Origin: Halomicrococcus gelatinilyticus
Lineage (GTDB): Archaea > Halobacteriota > Halobacteria > Halobacteriales > Haladaptataceae
Length of the DNA stretch: 64,000 bases
Assembly: GCA_024227995.1 (NCBI GenBank)
Contig: CP100465.1
Span: forward strand, 744,001 to 808,000
Reading direction: 5' to 3'
Both the position numbers and the translations under genes were made by a program. The notes below the pieces were generated by a model. That model was not told the origin of the DNA. It saw only the letters and a list, made by a program, of their open reading frames with translations, and ran no database searches. How positions within the stretch are numbered: position 1 is the stretch's first letter; each line of letters begins with the position of its first letter. This document shows, one piece after another, positions 54,382 through 62,955 of the stretch.

Positions 54382-55815
54382 ATGTTACAGGACGAACGAC
54401 TCGATTCAGCTGAGCTTAGACGTATCGGAGACGAAATCAGGGAGGACTGGGCGGTCGAGGACCTCGACTTCGAGGAGGCGGTCGACTACCACGACTCGCT
54501 GCCGGCGAGCAAGCGGTTCGCCGACGTGCTGGAGTCCGCGGACCGGCCGCTCCTCCAGCCGCGCGCCGGCGTCCCGCGACTGGACGACCAGATCGCCCTG
54601 CTCCGGCACCTCGAAGACGAGGGGAAGGCGGACCTGCTACCCACGACCATCGACTCCTACACCCGCGACAACGAGTACGGGAAGGCCCAGGAGGGCCTCG
54701 AGGAGGCCCGCGAGACGGGCGAGGACACGCTCAACGGCTTCCCCGCGGTCAACCACGGGGTCGAGGGGTGCCGGGACCTCGTCGAGGCGCTCGACACGCC
54801 CATCGAGGTGCGCCACGGCACGCCGGACGCCCGCCTGCTCGCCGCCGTCACCTTCGCCGGCGGCTTCCAGAGCTTCGAGGGCGGCCCCATCTCGTACAAC
54901 ATCCCGTACACGAAGGAGCACGACCTCGCGGAGACCATCGAGCACTGGCAGTACGTCGACCGGCTCGCCGGCGCGTACACCGCCCGCGGAGTCCGCATCA
55001 ACCGCGAGCCGTTCGGCCCCCTGACGGGCACGCTCGTGCCCCCCTCCATCGCCATCGCGGTGGGGCTGGTCGAGGGGATGCTCGCAGCCACGCAGGGCGT
55101 CCGTAGCGTCACACTCGGCTACGGACAGGTCGGCAACCTCGTCCAGGACATCGCGGCGCTGCGCGCGCTGCGGTCGCTCGGCGAGGAGTACCTCCCCGAC
55201 GAGGTGACCGTCACCACCGTCTTCCACGAGTGGATGGGCGGTTTCCCGCCGGACGAGGCCCGCGCCAACGGCGTCATCGCCCTCGGCGCGGCGACAGCCG
55301 CCATCGCGAAGCCGGACAAGGTCATCACAAAGTCGCCCCAGGAGTTCGGCGGCGTCCCCACCAAGGAGGCCAACGCGGCCGGCCTGCGGACCACCCGGCA
55401 GCTCATCGACATGATGCGCGAGCAGGCCATCACCCTCGACGGCGTCGACCGCGAGCAGCAGTTCATCGAGAAGTCCACCCGCTCGCTGATGGACACCGTC
55501 CTCCAGCTCGGCGACGAGGACGTCGCCCGCGGCGTCGTCGAGGCGTTCTCGACCGGCAAGCTCGACGTCCCGTTCGCGCCGAGCGACAGCGCCGCGAGCG
55601 CGGTCCTGCCCGCCCGCGACGACGACGGCCGGGTCCGCATCCACACGTTCGGCGACCTGGCGCTGGACGACGACCTGCGCGACGTCCACCACGAGCGCCT
55701 CGACAAGCGCGCCCGCGAGGAGAACCGCGACCGTTCGTTCCAGATGGTCGCCGACGACGTCGACGCCATCAGCGAGGGGCGTCTCATCGGTCGCCCGGGA
55801 GGTGAGCAGGCGTGA
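54382..55815 (+). CDS. mamB: Glutamate (methylaspartate) mutase, catalytic E subunit
   Basis: 477 aa, a TIM-barrel mutase subunit: QPRAGVPRLDDQIALLRHLE, NGFPAVNHGVEGCRDLVEAL, EVRHGTPDARLLAAVTFAGG and EGGPISYNIPYTK, all part of the glutamate/adenosyl site, and later TVFHEWMGGFPPDEARANGV and SPQEFGGVPTKEAN. It holds the substrate and the radical. Stop and next start overlap as GTGA. Confidence 0.95.
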   Translation: MLQDERLDSAELRRIGDEIREDWAVEDLDFEEAVDYHDSLPASKRFADVLESADRPLLQPRAGVPRLDDQIALLRHLEDEGKADLLPTTIDSYTRDNEYGKAQEGLEEARETGEDTLNGFPAVNHGVEGCRDLVEALDTPIEVRHGTPDARLLAAVTFAGGFQSFEGGPISYNIPYTKEHDLAETIEHWQYVDRLAGAYTARGVRINREPFGPLTGTLVPPSIAIAVGLVEGMLAATQGVRSVTLGYGQVGNLVQDIAALRALRSLGEEYLPDEVTVTTVFHEWMGGFPPDEARANGVIALGAATAAIAKPDKVITKSPQEFGGVPTKEANAAGLRTTRQLIDMMREQAITLDGVDREQQFIEKSTRSLMDTVLQLGDEDVARGVVEAFSTGKLDVPFAPSDSAASAVLPARDDDGRVRIHTFGDLALDDDLRDVHHERLDKRAREENRDRSFQMVADDVDAISEGRLIGRPGGEQA

Positions 55816-57077
55816 CGACCATCGAGGCCGTCCGCGCCGTTCCGGGCGTCTCCGGGTTCTTCTTCGACGACCAGCGCGCCATCAAGCAGGGCGCCGAGCA
55901 GGACGGCTTCGCCTACCGCGGCGAGCCCGTCACCGAGGGGTTCGACCGCGTGCGGCAGGCCGGCGAGTCGATCAACGTCGTCCTCGAGTTGAGCGACGGC
56001 ACGGTCGCGTACGGCGACTGCGCCGCGGTCCAGTACTCCGGCGCGGGCGGTCGCGACCCGCTCTTCCGGGCCGAAGCGTTCGTCCCGGTCGTCGAGGGGC
56101 CGGTCGCCGACGCGCTTGAAGGCCGACGGGCGACTGCGTTCGCGGACAACGCGGCGCTCGTCGAGGACCTCGCACCGGACGGCGACCGCCTCCACACCGC
56201 CGTCCGGTACGGCGTCTCGCAGGCGCTGCTGGACGCCGCCGCGACCGCGCGGCGCGAGACCAAGACCGGCGTACTCGCCGACGTCTACGACACCGACCCG
56301 GCGACGGAACCGGTGCCGGTGTTCGGCCAGTCCGGCGACGACCGCCGGGGCAACGCCGAGAAGATGCTGCTCAAGGGCGTGCCGGTGCTCCCCCACGGCC
56401 TGTTCAACAGCGTCGAGAAGGTCGGCCCCGACGGCGGTCGGCTGGTCGAGTACCTGGAGTGGCTCGCCGACCGCGCGGAGGAACTCGGTCCGCCGGGCTA
56501 CGACCCGCGCTTCCACGTCGACGTGTACGGCATGCTCGGCGAACTGTTCGAGGCGCCGTACGACCGCGCGGAACTCGCGGACTACTTCGCCGACCTCCGG
56601 GACGCCGCGGCACCTTACCCCCTCCAGGTCGAGGGACCGATGGACGAGGGCGGCCGCGCGGAGCAGATCCGCGCGATGGCGGAACTCCGCGACGGCCTCG
56701 CCGACGCGGGCGTCGACGTCGACGTCGTGGCCGACGAGTGGTGCAACACCTTCGACGACGTGCGGGCGTTCGTCGACGCCGGCGCTGCCGACGTGGTCCA
56801 GGTCAAGACCCCGGACCTCGGCGGCGTCCAGCGGAGCGCGGAGGCAGTACTGTACTGCCGCGGCACGGACACCGAGGCGTACCTCGGCGGCACCTGCAAC
56901 GAAACCGTCACGTCGGCGCGAGCCTGCGCTCACGTCGCGCTCGCGACCGATGCGAAGCAGACGCTCGCCAAGCCCGGCATGGGCTTCGACGAGGGGTACA
57001 TGGTGATGGCAAACGAGATGCGGCGGGCGCTCGCTCGCCGAACCGACCGAACGACAGAGGTGACTGCAGATGACTGA
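55812..57077 (+). CDS. mal: Methylaspartate ammonia-lyase
   Basis: 421 aa, enolase superfamily. It starts at a GTG (MTTIEAVRAVPGVSGFFFDD) overlapping mamB by four bases. Capping domain with AIKQGAEQDGFAYRG and ECSGAGGRDP-like QYSGAGGRDPLF; barrel with FHVDVYGMLG, YPLQVEGPMDEGG, VADEWCNTFDD and the lysine motif VQVKTPDLGGVQ that bears the general base. It removes ammonia from 3-methylaspartate to give mesaconate. The eight-base overlap with mch implies coupling. Confidence 0.95.
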   Translation: MTTIEAVRAVPGVSGFFFDDQRAIKQGAEQDGFAYRGEPVTEGFDRVRQAGESINVVLELSDGTVAYGDCAAVQYSGAGGRDPLFRAEAFVPVVEGPVADALEGRRATAFADNAALVEDLAPDGDRLHTAVRYGVSQALLDAAATARRETKTGVLADVYDTDPATEPVPVFGQSGDDRRGNAEKMLLKGVPVLPHGLFNSVEKVGPDGGRLVEYLEWLADRAEELGPPGYDPRFHVDVYGMLGELFEAPYDRAELADYFADLRDAAAPYPLQVEGPMDEGGRAEQIRAMAELRDGLADAGVDVDVVADEWCNTFDDVRAFVDAGAADVVQVKTPDLGGVQRSAEAVLYCRGTDTEAYLGGTCNETVTSARACAHVALATDAKQTLAKPGMGFDEGYMVMANEMRRALARRTDRTTEVTADD

Positions 57078-58143
57078 CTGGAGCGACGACACCGTCACGG
57101 CGGCGCTGGACCGCGCGACGACCATGGAGAAGGGGAACTTCTTCGAGGAGTTCACCGAGGGCGAGACCATCGAGCACGACCCCGGGCTCAGGCTCTCGGA
57201 GCACGGCAACGAACTGTGGATGAGCCAGACGCTCAACCACGACCCCGCCTACTGGCGCTCGGACGCCGCGCGAGCGGTCGGCTTCGACGAACCGCCGGTC
57301 CACCCGGACTACCTCCTCGCGAGCGTGATGGGGCCGAGCGTCGAGGACCTCAGCGAGAAAGGGGGCTACTTCCTCGGCCGCGACGACGTCATCGTCCACG
57401 ACGCCGAGGTGCCGACCGGCACCGAACTCCGCGTCGAGTCCACCGTCGAGGCGAAGCGCGAGTCGAGTTCCCGCCCCGACTACGGCATCGTGACCTGGGA
57501 GACCACCGGCTACGACGCGGCCACGGGCGACCCGCTGCTGTCGTACAACAGGACGAACATGATTCCCCGGCGGGAACCGATGGCGACCGACGGCGGCGAG
57601 TCCGGGTCCGGCGCGCGGACGGACGGCGGGACGGCGAGCGCGGAGTCCGACGACCTGCCGGCGGAACTCATCGCCCCCGACGGCGGCTACTTCGAGGACT
57701 TCCGCGCGGCGCTCGACCGCGCCGCCGACCGCGACGCCGCTGTCGCCTACCGCCACGAGCGCGGTCGGACGATGGACGACGTGATGGTGGCGACGCTCCC
57801 GCTCGCCACCCTCAACACGGCGAAACAGCACCACAACGACCACTACATGGCCGACTCGCCGTCCGGCGAGATCGTCGCGTACGGCGACGTGACCCGGTCG
57901 GTCGCGCTCGGCCACGCCCGGTCGGACGAGCGGACCTACCGCGAGGTCGCCTACGGCGACGAGCGGTTCCACGACTTCGTGACCGTCGGCGACACCGTCT
58001 ACGGGTTCACCCGCGTCGTCGACGCGAACGACGCCGACGACCCGGCCGCGGGCGAGGTGACGTTCGAACACTACGCGATCAACCAGGACGACGAGCCGGT
58101 CTACTCCGGCACGCGGACCGCACTCGTCCAGAAGCGAGACTGA
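57070..58143 (+). CDS. mch: Mesaconyl-CoA hydratase (double MaoC hot-dog)
   Basis: 357 aa made of two hot-dog domains. The first (about 15-160) has GNFFEEFTEGETIEHDPG and SQTLNHDPAYWRSDA; the second (about 195-357) has LATLNTAKQHHNDHYMADSP and the closing HYAINQDDEPVYSGTRTALV. A long acidic linker (about 170-195) joins them. It hydrates mesaconyl-CoA to beta-methylmalyl-CoA. MaoC family membership is visible; the substrate is from the cluster. Confidence 0.9.
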   Translation: MTDWSDDTVTAALDRATTMEKGNFFEEFTEGETIEHDPGLRLSEHGNELWMSQTLNHDPAYWRSDAARAVGFDEPPVHPDYLLASVMGPSVEDLSEKGGYFLGRDDVIVHDAEVPTGTELRVESTVEAKRESSSRPDYGIVTWETTGYDAATGDPLLSYNRTNMIPRREPMATDGGESGSGARTDGGTASAESDDLPAELIAPDGGYFEDFRAALDRAADRDAAVAYRHERGRTMDDVMVATLPLATLNTAKQHHNDHYMADSPSGEIVAYGDVTRSVALGHARSDERTYREVAYGDERFHDFVTVGDTVYGFTRVVDANDADDPAAGEVTFEHYAINQDDEPVYSGTRTALVQKRD

Positions 58144-58159
58144 CCGACACCACCTACCG

Positions 58160-59185
58160 ATGACAGAGACAACGCTTTGCCGCACGTTCCAGACCGCACC
58201 CGCTGGCGTCCCCCGGGACGACAGCGCGAAGTACCTCCGCTCGGGCCTCACCGCCGACGGGTTCGCCGCGCCGGACTGGCTGGTGCCGGACCTCGAGGAC
58301 GGCACCGCCCCGGACATGAAGGAGGAGGCGCTCGACAACGTCTGTGACCTCCTGCCGGAGTACGGCGACGAGTTCGCGGGCGAGATATGGCCGCGCGTCG
58401 AGTGGGCCTACGACAGCGAACCGACCCGCGAACGCGGCGTCGACCAGATAGAAACCATCGCGGAGTCCGTCGGCGAGCACGTCGACGGCGTCGTCGTCCC
58501 GAAGGTCGGGCGACTGGAGGACGTGAAGGCCGCCGAGTCGGCGGTCGCCGCGGCGGCGCGCGAGAGCGGGACGGACCTCGGCCTGTCCGTCATCGTCGAG
58601 TCGGCGGCCGCGCGGTCGGACCTGCGCGACATCGCCGCGTTCGGTCAGGAGTCGCGGCTGACCGCGCTCGTGTTCGGGCCGGTCGACTACACCGCCGAAC
58701 TCGGCGGCCGCGAGATCGGCGAGCGCCCGACCTGGCCCGGCCTGTACGAGGAGCTGTCGAACGAGGCGAGCGCGAACGGCCTGCTGGCCATCGGCGGGCC
58801 GTTCGACCGCCTGTTCCGCGAGCGGGCGGGCGTCACCTTCTACAACGGCGACGCCTACGCGGACCACGTCGAGCGCGAGGCGCGCGTCGGCCTCGACGGG
58901 AGCTGGGCGCTCCACCCCAACCAGACCGCGCAGGCCAACCGCATCCACCTGCCGACGGAGTCCGAACTCCGGACGTCCGTGAAGAAGATCGAGGCGTTCA
59001 CGGAGGCGAAAGACACCGGGACGGGCGCGGTCGCCATCGACGGCCAGATGGTCGACGAGGCCACGCTGAAGAACTTCCAGAACACCGTCGACACGGTCCA
59101 GACGGTCCACGCAGCCCACGAGACCCAGACCCGCGACCGCTACGACGACGACCTGCTCGACCGCGCGCTGGCCGTCGCGGAGTAG
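58160..59185 (+). CDS. Beta-methylmalyl-CoA lyase (CitE-like)
   Basis: 341 aa, HpcH/HpaI-CitE family: WLVPDLEDGTAPDMKEEA with the acidic metal-site region, VDGVVVPKVGRLEDV, LSVIVESAAARSDLRDI, ALVFGPVDYTAELGG and GSWALHPNQTAQANRI (the histidine contacting CoA). It cleaves beta-methylmalyl-CoA to propionyl-CoA and glyoxylate, the last step before malate synthase, which is not in this window. Sixteen bases after mch; last gene of the cluster. Confidence 0.9.
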   Translation: MTETTLCRTFQTAPAGVPRDDSAKYLRSGLTADGFAAPDWLVPDLEDGTAPDMKEEALDNVCDLLPEYGDEFAGEIWPRVEWAYDSEPTRERGVDQIETIAESVGEHVDGVVVPKVGRLEDVKAAESAVAAAARESGTDLGLSVIVESAAARSDLRDIAAFGQESRLTALVFGPVDYTAELGGREIGERPTWPGLYEELSNEASANGLLAIGGPFDRLFRERAGVTFYNGDAYADHVEREARVGLDGSWALHPNQTAQANRIHLPTESELRTSVKKIEAFTEAKDTGTGAVAIDGQMVDEATLKNFQNTVDTVQTVHAAHETQTRDRYDDDLLDRALAVAE

Positions 59186-59254
59186 TCCTGCGAACCGCGC
59201 GGGAACTTGCATCTTCTGCAAAGGCTAAGGGGACGGCCCTCCGAACGTGTGCCA

Positions 59255-60400
59255 ATGAACGGCAACAGCTTCGGTCGGCTCTTCCAGGTGACGACGTTCG
59301 GGGAGAGCCACGGCGACGCGATGGGAGTGACGGTCTCGGGCTGCCCCGCCGGCCTCGAACTCTCCGAGGAGGACGTCCAGGGCGACCTCGACCGGCGCAA
59401 GCCGGGCCAGTCGATGATCACGACCAGCCGCGGCGAGCCGGACCGCGTCTCGATCAAGTCCGGCGTCCAGGACGGCTACACGACGGGGACGCCCATCGGG
59501 ATGGTCATCCAGAACAAGGACGCCCGCTCGGAGAAGTACGAGCCGTTCGTCACGGCACCGCGCCCCAGCCACGGCGACTTCACCTACTCCGCGAAGTTCG
59601 GCACGCGCAACTGGGGCGGCGGCGGGCGGTCGTCCGCGCGCGAGACCGTCAACTGGGTCGCGGCGGGCGCTGTCGCGAAGAAGATACTCGCCGCGAACGG
59701 CGTCGAACTGAAGGCGCACGTCAACCAGATCGGCGACGTGCGGGCCGACTCCGTCTCCTTCGAGCAGATCGTCGAGGAGAGCGAGGCGAACGAGGTCCGC
59801 TGCGCCGACCCCGACGCGGCCGCGGAGATGCGCGACCTCGTCGACGAGTACCAGGAGGCGGGCGACTCCATCGGCGGCTCCATCTACTTCGAGGCGCGCG
59901 GCGTCCCGCGCGGTCTCGGCGCGCCCCGCTTCGACTCCGTCGAGGCGCGACTCGGCCAGGCCATGATGAGCGTGCCGGCGAGCACCGCCTTCGAGTTCGG
60001 CCTCGGCCGCGAGGCCCGCGAGTGGAGCGGCTCCGACCGCAACGACGAGTGGGAATTTGACGCCGACGGCGACCCCGTCCCCGTCGAGAACGACCACGGC
60101 GGCCTCCAGGGCGGCATCACGACCGGCGAACCCATCTACGGCGAGGTGACGCTGCACGCGCCGACGTCCATCCCGAAGGAGCAGACGACGGTCGACTGGG
60201 AGACCGGCGAGGAGAAGGAGGTGCAGGTCATCGGTCGCCACGACCCCGTCCTGCCGCCGCGCGGCGTGCCGGTCGTCGAGGCGATGCTGGCGCTCACGCT
60301 CGTCGACTTCATGCTGCTCGGCGGCCGCATCAACGCCGACCGCATGGACGGCCAGCCGGGCGAGTACGACACGGATTACCACCCGAGCAGTCCCGAGTGA
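59255..60400 (+). CDS. aroC: Chorismate synthase
   Basis: 381 aa. FGRLFQVTTFGESHGDAMGV and DLDRRKPGQSMITTSRGEPD are the FMN- and substrate-site segments; later RPSHGDFTYSAKFGTRNWGG, GRSSARETVNWVAAGAVAKK and LGGRINADRM. It forms chorismate from EPSP, needing reduced FMN, at the end of the common aromatic pathway. The ATG at 59255 gives the standard MNGNSFGRLF. It stands alone downstream of the methylaspartate cluster, 69 bp apart. Confidence 0.96.
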   Translation: MNGNSFGRLFQVTTFGESHGDAMGVTVSGCPAGLELSEEDVQGDLDRRKPGQSMITTSRGEPDRVSIKSGVQDGYTTGTPIGMVIQNKDARSEKYEPFVTAPRPSHGDFTYSAKFGTRNWGGGGRSSARETVNWVAAGAVAKKILAANGVELKAHVNQIGDVRADSVSFEQIVEESEANEVRCADPDAAAEMRDLVDEYQEAGDSIGGSIYFEARGVPRGLGAPRFDSVEARLGQAMMSVPASTAFEFGLGREAREWSGSDRNDEWEFDADGDPVPVENDHGGLQGGITTGEPIYGEVTLHAPTSIPKEQTTVDWETGEEKEVQVIGRHDPVLPPRGVPVVEAMLALTLVDFMLLGGRINADRMDGQPGEYDTDYHPSSPE

Positions 60401-60490
60401 GCGGACAGCGGTAGCAGGGGTCGGTAGGCCCTGACACCACCACCGAAGCCAACGAGCAGGCGCTTTACGTCTCGCGCCGAAAGGGGTCGC

Positions 60491-61123
60491 ATGGACGCGA
60501 ACCAGGAGACCCGCGAGAACCCGTTCGGGATGGACGCCGAGTGTCGGAACTGCCCCGACCTCTGTGCGTCCCGCGAGCGGGTCGTCCACGGCTACGGCGA
60601 CGTGGGCGCGGACTTCCTCTTCGTCGGCGAGATGCCGGGCGCGGACGCCGACCGCACCGGCGTCCCGTTCACGGGCGACGCGGCGGGCGAGCGCTTCCAG
60701 GACGTGCTCGGGCACCTCGGGCTGAACAACTCGCTGCCGGACAGCGAGCGCCCGGAACTGGAGAACGCCTTCGTCACCTACCTGACCCGGTGTCGCGACC
60801 CCGAGCGCGCGCCGACCGACGAGGAGGTCGAGACGTGCGAGCCGTACCTCAACGCCGAGATACGGATGATAAACCCCGAGATACTCGTTCCGGTGGGCCA
60901 GCGCGCGCTGACGGAACTCGGGCGTGAGTACACGACGACGCCGGCCGACGAGCTGGACGTCGTGGCCGACCACGCGACGACCATCCGTGGGCGCGGCTTC
61001 GAACTCGTGCCGATGGTCCACCCCGCAGAGCTGACCGACGAGCAGAAGGAGACGTTCGTCGAGCATTTCCTCTCGCTGATGTCGGGCGACTACCGCCAGA
61101 CGAAGGGGCGACAGGAGCGGTAG
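60491..61123 (+). CDS. 4Fe-4S uracil-DNA glycosylase (UDG superfamily)
   Basis: 210 aa. Fe-S cysteines C18/C21 (ECRNCPDLC) and C102/C117 (TRCRDPERAPTDEEVETC) mark the family 4/5-type UDG. The active-site strand is FVGEMPGADADRTGVPFTGD (45-64) and the second motif VPMVHPAEL. Removes uracil from DNA in base-excision repair, useful with high deamination at raised temperature and high GC. Convergent with the small membrane protein. Confidence 0.9.
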   Translation: MDANQETRENPFGMDAECRNCPDLCASRERVVHGYGDVGADFLFVGEMPGADADRTGVPFTGDAAGERFQDVLGHLGLNNSLPDSERPELENAFVTYLTRCRDPERAPTDEEVETCEPYLNAEIRMINPEILVPVGQRALTELGREYTTTPADELDVVADHATTIRGRGFELVPMVHPAELTDEQKETFVEHFLSLMSGDYRQTKGRQER

Positions 61124-61125
61124 CC

Positions 61126-61326
61126 CTACCAGTAGGGCGTCGACGCCGTCCGGCGCGAGCCGAGACCGATTGCGGCCGCGGCGACGACCAGCACGGTCAC
61201 CAGCGCGACGGTCGCCAGCGCGGCGACGTCGCCGAGGAGGACGGAGGCGAGCGACGCGAGCGACGCGAGGGCGAGGACGACGAGCAGCGCGACGCCGAGC
61301 AGTCCAAGCGGTTTCGTCCAGTGCAT
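61126..61326 (-). CDS. Small two-helix membrane protein
   Basis: 66 aa with two hydrophobic stretches: residues 7-32 (LGLLGVALLVVLALASLASL) and 34-54 (LATVALVTVLVVAAAAIGLG), and a short basic C-terminus (SRRTASTPYW). Not recognised. It stops two bases from the glycosylase gene end and is divergent from the DUF2064 gene. Confidence 0.6.
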   Translation of the reverse strand: MHWTKPLGLLGVALLVVLALASLASLASVLLGDVAALATVALVTVLVVAAAAIGLGSRRTASTPYW

Positions 61327-61394
61327 ACCCGACGGTTGGAGACGCGCGGCATAAAACGGCGGCTTTCAAGGCCGCGCGCGACCGAGGGACACGT

Positions 61395-62141
61395 ATGACC
61401 GTCATCGCCGTGCTGGCCGACCCGCCGCGAGAGGGACTCGTGCTGCCGGAACTCCCCGAGACGTCGCCGCTGTCGACCGCCGAGGCGACGGAGCTGTACG
61501 CCGCGATGCTGAAGGACACCTTCGCGGCCGTCGAGAACAGCGGGGGCGAACTGCTCGTCAACTACCGCCCTGACGACCAGCTCCCCGACCACGACGGCGA
61601 GAGCTCGCAGGCGCAACTGCGGGCGCTCGCGAACGAGGTGCTCGACGACGTGGGCGCGGCCCGCTTCGAGCAGCAGGTCGGCTCGACGTTCGCGGCCCGC
61701 GCCGGCAACACCGCCACGCACCTGCTGGAACGCGAGGGCGTCCAGTCGGTCGCGGTCGTCGATGGGACGGCGCCGACGCTGACGCGCAAGGACCTCGACA
61801 GCGCCGCGATGAAGCTCCGCCGGAGCGAGGTCGTCCTCGGCCCGGCCGACGCCGGCCGGACGTTCTTCCTCGGGCTGACGGAGCCCATCGACTTCGAGGG
61901 CGCGTACGCCGCGCCGTCCGTCGAGACACTGGCGAACCGCGCGACCGACGCAGGTCACGACGTCGACTTCCTGTCCCGGATGACGGCGGTCGAGACGGGC
62001 ACGGACCTGCTGTCGCTCGTGCCGTACCTGAACGCCAGGGTGACGGCCGACCGCATCGTCCCCGTCCACACGACGACGTACCTCCACGACCTCGGCCTCC
62101 GCGTCGAGGAACGCGACGGCGAGCCGACACTCGTCCGGTAA
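61395..62141 (+). CDS. DUF2064-type nucleotidyltransferase-fold protein
   Basis: 248 aa. The pattern GTAPTLTRKDLDSAAMKLRR, EVVLGPADAGRTFFLGLTEP matches DUF2064, a family related to GT-A glycosyltransferases and CofC-like nucleotidyltransferases. N-terminal VIAVLADPPREGLVLPELPE is the first strand and loop. The exact reaction is unknown. The ATG at 61395 follows a GC-rich leader without a clear TATA box. Confidence 0.7.
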   Translation: MTVIAVLADPPREGLVLPELPETSPLSTAEATELYAAMLKDTFAAVENSGGELLVNYRPDDQLPDHDGESSQAQLRALANEVLDDVGAARFEQQVGSTFAARAGNTATHLLEREGVQSVAVVDGTAPTLTRKDLDSAAMKLRRSEVVLGPADAGRTFFLGLTEPIDFEGAYAAPSVETLANRATDAGHDVDFLSRMTAVETGTDLLSLVPYLNARVTADRIVPVHTTTYLHDLGLRVEERDGEPTLVR

Positions 62142-62244
62142 CGCACGCGCCCGACGAACGCGCCCGTCCGGTCCACCGACGATAGCCCGTCGGCGTCCCG
62201 GATACCGACAGTTCTTAGACGGGGCAGACGGAACATGGGAGCGA

Positions 62245-62327
62245 GGTGGGATGGCAGAGCGGCCTATTGCGCCTGCCTTGAAAGCAGGTGGCGTCAAGCC
62301 TCATGGGTTCAAATCCCATTCCCACCG
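62245..62327 (+). tRNA. tRNA-Ser (anticodon TGA)
   Basis: 83 nt, class II with a long variable arm (tggcgtcaagcctc). Acceptor ggtggga/tcccacc, anticodon stem cctgc/gcagg with loop cttgaaa (anticodon TGA), T arm atggg-ttcaaat-cccat, discriminator G. TATA-like ttcttaga at 62212-62219. Confidence 0.95.
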
Positions 62328-62429
62328 TCGACGTGCACCGCGCCGGACGAGAGACGGGCCGGGACCAGCGAACGGAGCCAGTGACGCGGCGGACAAGTCC
62401 GCCGTTCGACCGTGAACCGCACAGCAGGA

Positions 62430-62439
62430 ACTTTATACC
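62430..62439 (+). promoter_or_regulatory. TATA box of the lipoprotein gene
   Basis: ctttataccg is a good TATA match. A transcript starting about 25 nt on would begin at or next to the ATG at 62461, which decides that start over the GTG at 62446. Confidence 0.55.
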
Positions 62440-62460
62440 GACGATGTGTCAAATGATAAC

Positions 62461-62874
62461 ATGGACGAGTCGGCCGACGCCGTGAACCGCAGGCATTTCG
62501 CCCGAGCTCTCGGTGCCGCGATCGTCGCGGGGCTCGCCGGCTGCACCACCCGCGTATCGCCGTTCTCGTCCTCCAGCGACCGAAAGCCGATCGGTCTCGT
62601 CGTCCGGACATACCTCGAATCACAGCGGACGATCGAGGTCGTCATCGACGACCTCGACTCCGACGCGCGCTACCGGCAGAAGTTCACGCTGGTTCCCGGC
62701 GACGTGATCCGCCGGCCGTCGATCCTCGAAGCCGGGACCTACGAGGTGCGCGTCCAGGTGAAAGACGAGATGTGGCAGTCGACGAAGTGGGAGATGGGCG
62801 ACTGCCGGAGCGACGACATACACATCGAGCTCGGAACGGGCGGCATCGGCGTCGGCTCCACCTGCCACGAGTAG
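62461..62874 (+). CDS. Tat-exported haloarchaeal lipoprotein
   Basis: 137 aa. Twin arginines in VNRRHFARALGAAIVAGLAGC, with the lipobox LAGC placing the lipid cysteine at residue 28. The mature part is a small beta-sandwich-like domain: LVVRTYLESQRTIEVVIDDL, FTLVPGDVIRRPSILEAG and YEVRVQVKDEMW. Two further cysteines (C112 and C135 in GDCRSDD and STCHE) could form a disulfide. Outside face of the membrane; function unknown. Confidence 0.8.
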   Translation: MDESADAVNRRHFARALGAAIVAGLAGCTTRVSPFSSSSDRKPIGLVVRTYLESQRTIEVVIDDLDSDARYRQKFTLVPGDVIRRPSILEAGTYEVRVQVKDEMWQSTKWEMGDCRSDDIHIELGTGGIGVGSTCHE

Positions 62875-62955
62875 GGGAGTCGGCGACCCACCGGAGTCCG
62901 ACCGGACGCCACGTCGACTGCACGTTTTTCCTGCCCACCGTGCGTAGCCACGCGC

